From Nitrososphaerota archaeon (GTDB taxonomy: Archaea > Thermoproteota > Nitrososphaeria > Nitrososphaerales > Nitrosopumilaceae), in contig JAUWQG010000015.1 of the NCBI GenBank assembly GCA_030611185.1, forward strand, positions 1 through 14,412: a stretch of 14,412 bases of DNA. The letters are read 5' to 3'. A program made the position numbers and the translations under genes. This document shows, piece after piece, positions 1 to 6,226 of this stretch. A model generated the notes under the pieces. That model did no database searches. It saw only the letters and a list, made by a program, of their open reading frames with translations, and was not told where the DNA came from. Positions within the stretch are counted from its first letter, which is position 1. Each line of letters starts with the position of its first letter.

Positions 1-2
1 TT

Positions 3-968
3 TTGCCATGCGTCTTTTGATTCTTCAGGGGCATATCTTTCACCTGATGGATTGGCAAAGGCATGATCGACTTCGGGATAAATAATAATTTCATTTGTAA
101 TTTTCAAATCATCCAATTGAGTCTGGAACTTTTTTACAGAATCCACGGGAATCCCGTTATCTTTTTCCGCAAATATTCCTAACAGTGGCCATGAAATATT
201 TGATAATTTTTGTGAATCTGTTGAAACTTGACCATAGTACATTACAGTTGCATCCAGATCAGAATTATTCATAGAAAGATTAAGAGATTGCCCTCCACCA
301 AAACACCATCCAATAGATCCGATATCTTCAGTAGAGTATTCTGTTTTCAAATATGATATGGCAGAATTCATATTATTGATTCCACTTTCACTATCAAATG
401 AGCTAATCAACTGCCTAGCTTCTTCTGATGTAGTTCCAACTTTATTGTTGTACAAGTCGACGGCAAGAACTATGTATCCGTGAGATGCTAATTTTTCTGC
501 CATCTCCTTTATGTTGTCATTCAGTCCCCACCATTCATGAATCATGATAATAGCTGGAAATTCCCCTTGAACAGATGGTTTGGCAAGAAATCCTTTGGTT
601 TGTTCAAAGTATGATACTGTTCTAACCTCGATGTCATAATTTCCTAATGGAAAAATCTCTGAATTGTTATTCTCCAGAGTATAATCTGGTAAAATATGGA
701 TTGCCCAACCGCGCTCCATCAATTTTGCAACACTTGAAGGCTTTAGGCACGAGGGTTGACCGTTTGATTGTTTTAAGACTAACTCTAAACCTTCAGTACA
801 TGTAACATCTGAGGGGCTTACTCCATTCTTGATTTGTTTTAATGGCGGAGGAAAAAATGCTATTGCTTCGGCATCTTGAAAATAATTATCAATTGACACA
901 AACATGAGAAGAGAAACTATGGAAACCATTACAAGAATTAAATTAATTCTTGATGGCTGTCTGTTCAT
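3..968 (-). CDS. Exported dienelactone hydrolase family protein (3' end cut by window)
   Basis: An alpha/beta hydrolase of the dienelactone hydrolase family, likely acting outside the membrane; its substrate is unknown. 322 residues are visible and the frame leaves the window still open, probably close to its natural C-terminus. Residues 1-26 are a basic n-region and hydrophobic stretch (signal peptide or anchor), with a possible cleavage site near residues 32-37. Residues about 38-90 form a separate module with Cys57 and Cys74 and a GLELVLK...RGW pattern that I associate with thaumarchaeal exported proteins (from memory). The hydrolase domain follows: HEWWGLN near 144, nucleophile Cys222 in GWCFGGG, Asp270 in EKDNGIP and His302 in VDHAF, so the Cys-Asp-His triad is complete. 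The ATG at 968 was chosen because a TATA-like box lies 27 nt upstream; an in-frame GTG at 971 is the alternative. The family is firm, the natural role is not. Confidence 0.9.
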   Translation of the reverse strand, partial: MNRQPSRINLILVMVSIVSLLMFVSIDNYFQDAEAIAFFPPPLKQIKNGVSPSDVTCTEGLELVLKQSNGQPSCLKPSSVAKLMERGWAIHILPDYTLENNNSEIFPLGNYDIEVRTVSYFEQTKGFLAKPSVQGEFPAIIMIHEWWGLNDNIKEMAEKLASHGYIVLAVDLYNNKVGTTSEEARQLISSFDSESGINNMNSAISYLKTEYSTEDIGSIGWCFGGGQSLNLSMNNSDLDATVMYYGQVSTDSQKLSNISWPLLGIFAEKDNGIPVDSVKKFQTQLDDLKITNEIIIYPEVDHAFANPSGERYAPEESKDAWQ

Positions 969-990
969 CACCTTCCTCAGAAATTAATTG

Positions 991-998
991 AATTTATG
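991..998 (-). promoter_or_regulatory. TATA-like box for the dienelactone hydrolase gene
   Basis: Read on the minus strand this is CATAAATT. Its centre lies about 27 nt before the ATG at 968, the spacing expected for a leaderless archaeal transcript. The GGAAGGTG just before the ATG is too close to serve as a ribosome binding site for that start, which also favours leaderless initiation. Confidence 0.5.
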
Positions 999-1083
999 AT
1001 TTTAGATATTTCACTTGTTCGATAATTATTAAAATGAACAAATCATTCGTGTTGCTTTTAAATGAAATATTGTAAATACAGAT

Positions 1084-1155
1084 ATGACAAATTTCAATAG
1101 CGAATCTTGGGAAGAAGTTAGAGGATTATCCTGGCTTATTATTGATGAAGAATAA
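1084..1155 (+). CDS. Possible leaderless 23-residue micro-ORF
   Basis: ATG-to-TAA frame of 24 codons encoding a short acidic peptide that begins MTNFNSESWEE and has two tryptophans (residues 9 and 17). I do not recognise it. Its only support is context: a CTTTTAAAT box at 1055-1063 is centred about 25 nt upstream of the ATG, which would suit a leaderless mRNA, and the stop codon sits inside the palindrome GAAGAATAATTCTTC (1148-1162), which could form a 3' hairpin. A frame this short arises easily by chance, so it is listed as tentative. Confidence 0.2.
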   Translation: MTNFNSESWEEVRGLSWLIIDEE

Positions 1156-1191
1156 TTCTTCTCAAAAACCAAAAAAATAAACCAAATCTAA

Positions 1192-1200
1192 TTTAATAAT
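1192..1200 (+). promoter_or_regulatory. TATA-like box upstream of the structured RNA candidate
   Basis: TTTAATAAT, centred about 28 nt before position 1224 where the base-paired block begins, and preceded by a purine-rich stretch that could be a TFB recognition element. It supports plus-strand transcription of the block. Confidence 0.4.
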
Positions 1201-1223
1201 TTACTCTCTCATTAGAATAACTC

Positions 1224-1331
1224 GGAAGCTGAATAGTGCTGGCTGCACCCTTTACGTAGTGTTGAGCGTATTCTTCACCAGTAAACCGATGCCAGTATCG
1301 ACGCGATAGCGAAAATATCGTATCAGCTTCC
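1224..1331 (+). ncRNA. Candidate structured non-coding RNA (unknown family)
   Basis: A 108-nt block closed by a perfect 9-bp inverted repeat (GGAAGCTGA at 1224-1232 with TCAGCTTCC at 1323-1331). By hand count it is about 49% G+C, clearly richer than its flanks. Nested pairings form a first arm: CTGGC 1239-1243 with GCCAG 1291-1295, TTTAC 1251-1255 with GTAAA 1281-1285, GTG 1259-1261 with CAC 1276-1278. A second arm is CGATA 1304-1308 with TATCG 1316-1320. Together with the terminal stem this is a three-way-junction outline. A TATA-like box sits at the right distance upstream. It lacks tRNA T-arm and 5S rRNA signatures. The alternative is a gene remnant on the minus strand: a frame without a start codon runs through it and ends at the TAA near 1199. 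The family is unknown. Confidence 0.45.
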
Positions 1332-1430
1332 TGTTTATTATATGCATTAATAGAATAAAAGATAGATCATTTGATGAAACTAGTGGTAATTAATGCTCAC
1401 AAACTCTTTTCTGTATTTCAAGTGACTGAA

Positions 1431-1438
1431 AAATTATA
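1431..1438 (+). promoter_or_regulatory. TATA-like box upstream of the C/D-box sRNA
   Basis: AAATTATA, centred about 31 nt before the first base of the sRNA terminal stem at 1466. This would place the transcription start a few bases before or at the stem. Confidence 0.35.
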
Positions 1439-1465
1439 CTAAAATAATCTACAATATGGTCTAGT

Positions 1466-1534
1466 TTAGATGCTGATGATGAGCGGAAAAGCCATCTGAT
1501 ATGTGATGAGGATTATGAGTAATGAGGCATCTAA
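1466..1534 (+). ncRNA. C/D-box sRNA predicted to guide Cm34 in elongator tRNA-Met
   Basis: A 69-nt RNA with the full C/D architecture. The terminal stem is TTAGATGC 1466-1473 with GCATCTAA 1527-1534 (8 bp). Box C is ATGATGA 1476-1482, box D' CTGA 1496-1499, box C' GTGATGA 1503-1509, and box D ATGA 1522-1525, a variant of CUGA. The D guide (1510-1521, exactly 12 nt) is complementary over 11 bp to ACTCATAATCC, the anticodon loop of archaeal elongator tRNA-Met. The base five positions before box D (G1517) pairs with the wobble C of anticodon CAU, so the usual N+5 rule predicts 2'-O-methylation of C34. That modification is known to be guided by a C/D RNA in Haloferax volcanii. The D' guide (1483-1495) would target ATGGCTTTTCCGC, an RNA I could not identify. 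It would act with aL7Ae, Nop5 and fibrillarin. Weak points are the variant box D and a 13-nt D' spacer. Confidence 0.82.
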
Positions 1535-1590
1535 TAATTTCATTTTAGTTAATCTTATTTTCCCCTAGATGGCAATGATTTCTTAATACT

Positions 1591-2283
1591 ATGAAATTAG
1601 CTGCCCTGTTTTCTGGAGGAAAAGATAGTACTTACTCAATCTATTTGGCAAAACATCAAGGACATGATGTAAAATGTGTATTGAGTGTTTTTCCAAAATC
1701 TGATGAAAGCCATCTATTACATCATCCAAATATGAAGTTGACAAGTTTACAATCAGAATCTATGAAAATTCCTCAAATTACCATAGAATCAAACTCCGAT
1801 GAAACCAGTACTGAATTAGAATTAATAGAAAAAATTTTGATTAGAGCACAAAACGAATACAATGTTGAAGGAATTGTTCATGGTGGTATCAAAAGTAATT
1901 TCCAAAAAAATAACTTTGAAAATCTATGCCAGAAATTAAATCTAAAATCACTTGCTCCTTTATGGGAATCTGAACCAAAACAATATCTTGATGATTTGGT
2001 CTCATCTAATTTTGTTTTCATAATTACTAGTGTTTCATCTGGAGGTCTAGATGACTCTTGGCTGGGGAAAAAAATTGGAAAAGAGGAAATTAAAGAATTA
2101 CACCATTTATCGAAAAAATTTGGATTCAATCTTAATTTTGAAGGAGGAGAAGCTGAGACTTTTGTATTAAATTGTCCTTTATTTTCACACCCCATTGAAA
2201 TTCTTAAAGAGGAAAAAAGTTGGGATGGCTATCGGGGAAGGTTTGAAATATTAGATGCGAGGCTGAATTACGATGTTAGATAA
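1591..2283 (+). CDS. dph6: Diphthine--ammonia ligase (Dph6-type PP-loop ATP-binding protein)
   Basis: Predicted to catalyse the last step of diphthamide synthesis: ATP-dependent amidation of diphthine on a histidine of translation elongation factor 2, in the cytoplasm. The 230 residues match the compact archaeal form of the family. The N-terminus carries the PP-loop ATP-pyrophosphatase signature SGGKDS (8-13). GIVHGGI near 94-100 and GGEAETFVLNCPLF (from 185) are the other family blocks, the second typical of the Dph6 (MJ0570-related) group. It opens a same-strand run with srp54, pus10 and a small basic protein. Its last 11 nt overlap the srp54 start, which suggests translational coupling. 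The upstream C/D sRNA is on the same strand but appears to be a separate unit. The family assignment is firm; the reaction is inferred from homologues. Confidence 0.92.
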   Translation: MKLAALFSGGKDSTYSIYLAKHQGHDVKCVLSVFPKSDESHLLHHPNMKLTSLQSESMKIPQITIESNSDETSTELELIEKILIRAQNEYNVEGIVHGGIKSNFQKNNFENLCQKLNLKSLAPLWESEPKQYLDDLVSSNFVFIITSVSSGGLDDSWLGKKIGKEEIKELHHLSKKFGFNLNFEGGEAETFVLNCPLFSHPIEILKEEKSWDGYRGRFEILDARLNYDVR

Positions 2284-3598
2284 TCTTAAGGATGGTCTTA
2301 GAGGAGCTATACAGAAAATTGTAAAGTCCTCAGGAATAGATGAGGAATTAATCAAAGAATTATCAAAAGATGTCCAAAGGGCATTACTTCAATCTGATGT
2401 GAATGTCAGATTAGTATTAGAGATTACCAAAAATCTTGAGGAGCGCTCCCTAAATGAGACTCCTCCGCCAGGGCTTTCAAGAAAAGATCACATTGTAAAA
2501 ATTCTATACGATGAGCTTTCAAAATTACTAGGAAATGAGACGGAGTTTAATTTTCAACCTGGCAAGCAAAATAAAGTAATTCTGCTTGGAATTCAAGGCA
2601 GTGGTAAAACAACTGTCACATCCAAACTGGCAAAGTTCCTAACAAAACAAGGATATTCTGTAGGTGTTATAGGATCTGATACTTACAGACCAGGGGCGCT
2701 TGTTCAATTAAGAACAATGTGTGAAAAATCAAATGTCGAAGTGTATGGAGAAGAAAACAACAAAGACTCACCTGAAATTGTAAAGAATGGATTAAAACAT
2801 TATGAGAAATTACCTTTAGATATTATTCTTATTGATACTGCAGGACGACACAAAGAAGAACAAGACCTTTTAGATGAAATGGGGCGAATAAATAAAATTG
2901 CAAATCCTGAACTTGCTTTGCTTGTTGTTGATGGAACCATTGGTCAACAGTGTTTTAGTCAAGCCGAAGCATTTCACAAAATATTACCAGTCGGTGGAAT
3001 TATTGTTACAAAATTAGACAGTTCTGCTAAGGGTGGTGGTGCAATTGCAGCTTCTGCAGCTACGGGAGCTCAAATTATGTATATTGGAACCGGTGAGCGA
3101 ATAGATGATTTAGAAAAATTTTCTCCAACTAGATTTGTTGGAAGATTACTTGGTATGGGGGATATTCAGGCGGTTTTAGATCTTGCCAAAAGATTAGAAA
3201 ATGAAGGTGATGATGTCAGACTAAAACGAATTTCAAGTGGTAAAATGAACATGGATGATTTTTTCTATCAATTAGAAGAAGTTACCAAGGTTGGATCTTT
3301 ACGAGGATTTCTTGATAACATGCCCGGTCTTTCAGGCATGGTAAAGGATGATCAGCTTGATCAAATGGAGGGAAGAGTATCAAAATGGCGATTCATAATT
3401 CAAAGCATGACAAAAGAAGAAAAGGCAGATCCAGACTTGCTGAATTCATCAAGAATAAAGCGTATAGCTCGAGGTTCTGGGTGGTCCGAGCATGATGTAA
3501 AAGAATTATACAAAAACTACAAAAATTCAAAGAACATGATGAAGGCCTCTAAAGGAAGACAAATGCAAGGAAACCTTCGTAGAATGGGTCTTGGATAG
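2273..3598 (+). CDS. srp54: Signal recognition particle protein SRP54
   Basis: The GTPase subunit of the signal recognition particle. It binds 7S RNA and signal peptides of nascent chains and docks with FtsY at the membrane. The 441 residues are complete and of usual archaeal length. Domains in order are an N-terminal helical bundle (about 1-95) and a G domain with P-loop GIQGSGKTT (106-114), DTAGRHKEE (188-196) and the guanine-specificity motif TKLD (246-249). A Met-containing M domain from about 300 carries the RNA-binding segment SRIKRIARGSG near 403-413. It ends in RRMGLG. The start lies inside the dph6 coding region, 11 nt before its end, and a GAGG at 2259-2262 is a plausible ribosome binding site 10 nt before the ATG. 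This fits coupling to dph6. pus10 follows after 33 nt. Confidence 0.98.
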   Translation: MLDNLKDGLRGAIQKIVKSSGIDEELIKELSKDVQRALLQSDVNVRLVLEITKNLEERSLNETPPPGLSRKDHIVKILYDELSKLLGNETEFNFQPGKQNKVILLGIQGSGKTTVTSKLAKFLTKQGYSVGVIGSDTYRPGALVQLRTMCEKSNVEVYGEENNKDSPEIVKNGLKHYEKLPLDIILIDTAGRHKEEQDLLDEMGRINKIANPELALLVVDGTIGQQCFSQAEAFHKILPVGGIIVTKLDSSAKGGGAIAASAATGAQIMYIGTGERIDDLEKFSPTRFVGRLLGMGDIQAVLDLAKRLENEGDDVRLKRISSGKMNMDDFFYQLEEVTKVGSLRGFLDNMPGLSGMVKDDQLDQMEGRVSKWRFIIQSMTKEEKADPDLLNSSRIKRIARGSGWSEHDVKELYKNYKNSKNMMKASKGRQMQGNLRRMGLG

Positions 3599-3631
3599 AA
3601 ATTTTACAAACTTTACTTTCTGAAATAAATC

Positions 3632-4789
3632 ATGTCCGACATTAAAGAAGTCTCTTTTTTAGCAAATCAAATCATAAAAAAATACTATCTATGTAATAGT
3701 TGTCTTGGTAGGTTATTTTCAAAAAAATTAAAGTTATCTTCCAATAGACTTTTAGGAAAAAAATTAAAAAAAAATATCCATACTTCAAAAAAATGCTATA
3801 TTTGTAAAAATCTGTTTGATAATCTTACACCTTACTTGGACCTGATGCTGGAATCTTCCTCTACTTATGGTTTTTCATCTTTTGTTGTTGGGGCTATGAT
3901 AAAACCATCTGTGATAGATAGAGATGATTATTTACGTTCAAAATATCAATTGCGTGGAATTGATGGTGTTAAAACTGATCTTACACGAGAACTATCAAAA
4001 CAATTTGCAAAAAAAACTAGAAAAATTTTGGATTTTTTAAATCCTGATGTCACCTTTACTGTAAACTTTAAAGATAAAACATGTCAATTACGCTCAAAAC
4101 AAATTTCACTACAAGGAAGATATAATAAAATCAAAAGAGGTTTTTCACAAAAACAAAAATCCTGTGAAAATTGTTCTGGTAAAGGGTGTAGAGTATGTGA
4201 TTTTCATGGGTTCACAGAGTCTGATAGTGTAGAGGCAAAAATCTCCAAATTTCTTTTTGGAAAGTTTGGTGGTACTATTGCAAAATTCACATGGATAGGA
4301 GGTGATGATAAGTCTAGCCTTGTTTTAGGTAGGGGGCGACCTTTTTTTGTTCGAATTCAAAACCCAGAGAAACGTAAAGTAAAACTGCCAAAGATTTTAA
4401 AAACTGATTCTGTGATTATTCATAATTGCAAGATAATCTCTGATATTCCAAAAAAACCACTTACATTCAGATCCACAATTGAAATGAAAATTATTACAGA
4501 AAACGAAATTCAATCCTCTAACCTTAAGAAATTAAAAAAACACTTTGCAAATCCAGTTGTAATATATGAAAATTCTGGGAAAAGAGCCGAAAAAAAAATT
4601 TTTAGTGTAAAATATAAAAAAAATTCAAAAAATAAATTCACCTTGACAATAATTGCTGAAGGTGGATTACCTATCAAGAGATTCATGATAGGGGATAACG
4701 TGGTGCCTGGAGTAAGTCAGATAATTGAGAATAATTGTAACTGTGATGAATTTGATTTCCTTGAGATTAAAATGATAACAAATAACTAG
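3632..4789 (+). CDS. pus10: tRNA pseudouridine synthase Pus10
   Basis: Archaeal Pus10 makes pseudouridine 54 and/or 55 in the T loop of tRNA, replacing bacterial TruB for this job. The 385 residues show the family layout. An N-terminal accessory domain carries one zinc site (Cys21, Cys24, Cys55, Cys58). A second CxxCxGxGCxxCxxxG cluster follows (Cys178, Cys181, Cys186, Cys189). The catalytic domain has GGDDKSSLVLGRGRPF near 223-238. Aligned by eye to the usual GREDVDVRMLG motif, the presumed catalytic Asp is Asp226 and is kept, but the second Asp of that motif is Ser here. The C-terminus keeps NVVPGVSQII. The srp54-pus10 adjacency is a common archaeal arrangement, often followed by rpl21e and rpoF; here a tiny basic gene follows instead. 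The protein is lysine-rich and its codons very A-rich. Confidence 0.95.
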   Translation: MSDIKEVSFLANQIIKKYYLCNSCLGRLFSKKLKLSSNRLLGKKLKKNIHTSKKCYICKNLFDNLTPYLDLMLESSSTYGFSSFVVGAMIKPSVIDRDDYLRSKYQLRGIDGVKTDLTRELSKQFAKKTRKILDFLNPDVTFTVNFKDKTCQLRSKQISLQGRYNKIKRGFSQKQKSCENCSGKGCRVCDFHGFTESDSVEAKISKFLFGKFGGTIAKFTWIGGDDKSSLVLGRGRPFFVRIQNPEKRKVKLPKILKTDSVIIHNCKIISDIPKKPLTFRSTIEMKIITENEIQSSNLKKLKKHFANPVVIYENSGKRAEKKIFSVKYKKNSKNKFTLTIIAEGGLPIKRFMIGDNVVPGVSQIIENNCNCDEFDFLEIKMITNN

Positions 4790-4809
4790 TGGATCTATTG
4801 AGATTTGTT

Positions 4810-4911
4810 ATGCCATTAAGGAAAAAAGGTAAACATGCAAGACGGGCAGATCAAGGAGCTAACCGTAGAAAAGTAAAGCAAGCAAAACGTGGCAAACCAA
4901 AATCTAGATAA
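4810..4911 (+). CDS. Small very basic 33-residue protein
   Basis: A 33-residue protein (MPLRKKGKHARRADQ...KPKSR) in which about half the residues are Lys, Arg or His, without Cys or a hydrophobic core. This suggests an RNA-binding peptide, perhaps ribosome-associated, though I do not recognise a family. It begins 20 nt after pus10 on the same strand, inside a translation-related cluster where many archaea carry rpl21e. It does not look like L21e, which is about three times longer. The start is uncertain: an in-frame TTG at 4798 would add MRFV. Clean composition, a proper stop and tight spacing argue for a real gene. Function is inferred only from charge and neighbours. Confidence 0.7.
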   Translation: MPLRKKGKHARRADQGANRRKVKQAKRGKPKSR

Positions 4912-4949
4912 ATCAACCTTTTTACAATCATCACTATCGGGAATCTATA

Positions 4950-5657
4950 TTGGATCCATTAATTCGATTTAAAGAAGCACATGTAAAAGGAATAATTCCT
5001 GACGATGTTTATGATTTGGTCCTAAAGCGCTTTCCTATTGCAGTTGAAGGTGTAAATCGTATTGAAAAAGCATCTGGTATTCGATATCCTGTGGCTTATG
5101 TGGAACCATCTGTTGTAGTCTCATCTCCAAGTCTTAATTCTTATGAGTTTGGAATTTTATTTGCCCGCACAATTCCTGTAATGGTAGACGATAAATTTCA
5201 AGTGGTAATTCAGATTTCAGCTCCTCTTATTGCATACGGTCTTAGGGGTACCATTCATGCTATATTGGCACACGAATTTTTACACTTTATTGAGTTAATA
5301 CGTAAAATATCAAAAATGGATTTGCTTTCTGATGAAATTTCAGGAAATTTATTTGAAAATGTTTATGCAGATGAAACTCGATTGTTTGAATCCCGTGCGG
5401 TCTTTAAAGACAGAACATTGTTGAATCATATTACTAAGAGATTTCCTTCAGGATTTCGCGACTACAAATTGGAAGATAAGGTGATAAGATATTGGATTGA
5501 TAAAAATCTCCCAAAAACAAATGTCTCACTTGACACTAATACAGTAAAATTATCAATTGAATCTCTTTCAAAAATTAAATTGGATCCTAAATTCCTTAAA
5601 AAAATCGATGATCTAGAACAAAAGAGTATGAAAATTCGTAAAAAGAAACTTTATTGA
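4950..5657 (+). CDS. Conserved-type hypothetical protein with HEFLH zinc-protease motif
   Basis: A 235-residue protein of unknown family. The segment AILAHEFLHFIELI carries a HExxH signature at residues 108-112 inside a hydrophobic helix, as in zinc metallopeptidases. A third ligand could be Glu142 or Glu147 in ADETRLFE, roughly 30-35 residues downstream, as in gluzincin-like enzymes. No signal peptide is visible, so it is probably cytoplasmic. The C-terminal 40 residues are Lys-rich and helical. The only reasonable start is TTG at 4950, 38 nt after the small basic gene. It leads a block of three proteins without recognisable families. Metal binding is likely from the motif; proteolytic activity and substrate are not established. 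Confidence 0.75.
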   Translation: MDPLIRFKEAHVKGIIPDDVYDLVLKRFPIAVEGVNRIEKASGIRYPVAYVEPSVVVSSPSLNSYEFGILFARTIPVMVDDKFQVVIQISAPLIAYGLRGTIHAILAHEFLHFIELIRKISKMDLLSDEISGNLFENVYADETRLFESRAVFKDRTLLNHITKRFPSGFRDYKLEDKVIRYWIDKNLPKTNVSLDTNTVKLSIESLSKIKLDPKFLKKIDDLEQKSMKIRKKKLY

Positions 5658-5734
5658 GAAAATTTAACATCTCTAAATTTACTTGTTTTCTAACTAATCA
5701 AAAGGTCTTAATTTTACTTATTTTGAGACAACAT

Positions 5735-6220
5735 ATGTCTTCTTTTGATATTGATTGGCGTGGAAATTTTTACGGAATTTACTGGGCGTATGAAGAAGGC
5801 AGATTAGTAGTATCTATTGTCTTTGAGGATAAAGATGAGGCTATTCAATTAACAAAAGAAGTTGAAACTTGGAGTGATAAATTTACCCGGATGACAATAA
5901 TTGAAAAAAATAATGATGAGTATGCTATATGTTGTTATCAAGATCCACAAATTTCAAAAAGTGAAAAAAACTTGGGTCTTTATCGCTCAGGAATGATACA
6001 ACTAGGTGCATATGAACAAGCAAAACCCATAATTAAGCAAAGATCTCCATTACTTCAAATTCTTTATGCTGCTGATGCAAGGGTCATCAACACATATGAA
6101 CAAATTTCTCGTTTGGTTCCGATAAGAAAATGTAGAATTATTCAAGAATCTGATTTAAAAAAACAGGAATATTTTTTTGAAAAAACGGCACATGAAAAAA
6201 ATTTAATGCAAAATAAATAG
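5735..6220 (+). CDS. Hypothetical protein, 161 residues
   Basis: No family is recognised. The protein begins MSSFDIDWRGNFYGIYWAYE and has alternating beta-type and helical stretches: an acidic first half with LVVSIVFEDKDEA and a more basic second half with LLQILYAADARVINTYEQISRLVP. There are no membrane helices. It may be a small alpha/beta domain. The frame is open back to a TTG at 5654 that overlaps the previous gene. I prefer the internal ATG because the extra 27 residues look like translated promoter sequence, and an AT-rich box (about 5708-5720) lies at a leaderless distance before it. It sits between the HEFLH protein and another hypothetical protein. Function is unknown. Confidence 0.75.
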   Translation: MSSFDIDWRGNFYGIYWAYEEGRLVVSIVFEDKDEAIQLTKEVETWSDKFTRMTIIEKNNDEYAICCYQDPQISKSEKNLGLYRSGMIQLGAYEQAKPIIKQRSPLLQILYAADARVINTYEQISRLVPIRKCRIIQESDLKKQEYFFEKTAHEKNLMQNK

Positions 6221-6226
6221 TAAAAA

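Larger units (their letters stand above)
969..1590. other. Intergenic region holding RNA candidates
   Basis: A 620-nt stretch between the divergent hydrolase gene and dph6 with no long conserved open frame. It is not featureless. It holds a possible micro-ORF (1084-1155) ending in a palindrome, a GC-rich block with a folded-RNA pattern (1224-1331), and a C/D-box sRNA (1466-1534). Each is preceded by an AT box at a distance suitable for archaeal transcription initiation. The remaining sequence is AT-rich without recognisable structure. Confidence 0.7.

Noticed and set aside
1224..1331. tRNA or 5S rRNA interpretation of the structured block
   Set aside because: The 9-bp terminal stem recalls both, but the TTCRA T-loop of tRNA and the conserved loop C and loop E sequences of 5S rRNA are absent.
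1224..1331. Miniature transposon with 9-bp terminal inverted repeats
   Set aside because: No target-site duplication is visible next to the ends, no second copy is present in the window, and internal nested pairing fits an RNA better.
1878..2195. 105-codon open frame on the minus strand
   Set aside because: It lies wholly inside dph6, whose plus-strand protein has clear PP-loop motifs; the antisense frame has no recognisable pattern.
3204..3226. TGATGA followed by TCAGA, resembling C/D boxes
   Set aside because: It sits inside the SRP54 coding region without a terminal stem or a complete box set.
5654..5734. Upstream TTG start for the 161-residue hypothetical protein
   Set aside because: The extra 27 residues overlap the previous gene and read like AT-rich promoter sequence; the ATG at 5735 has a better leaderless context.
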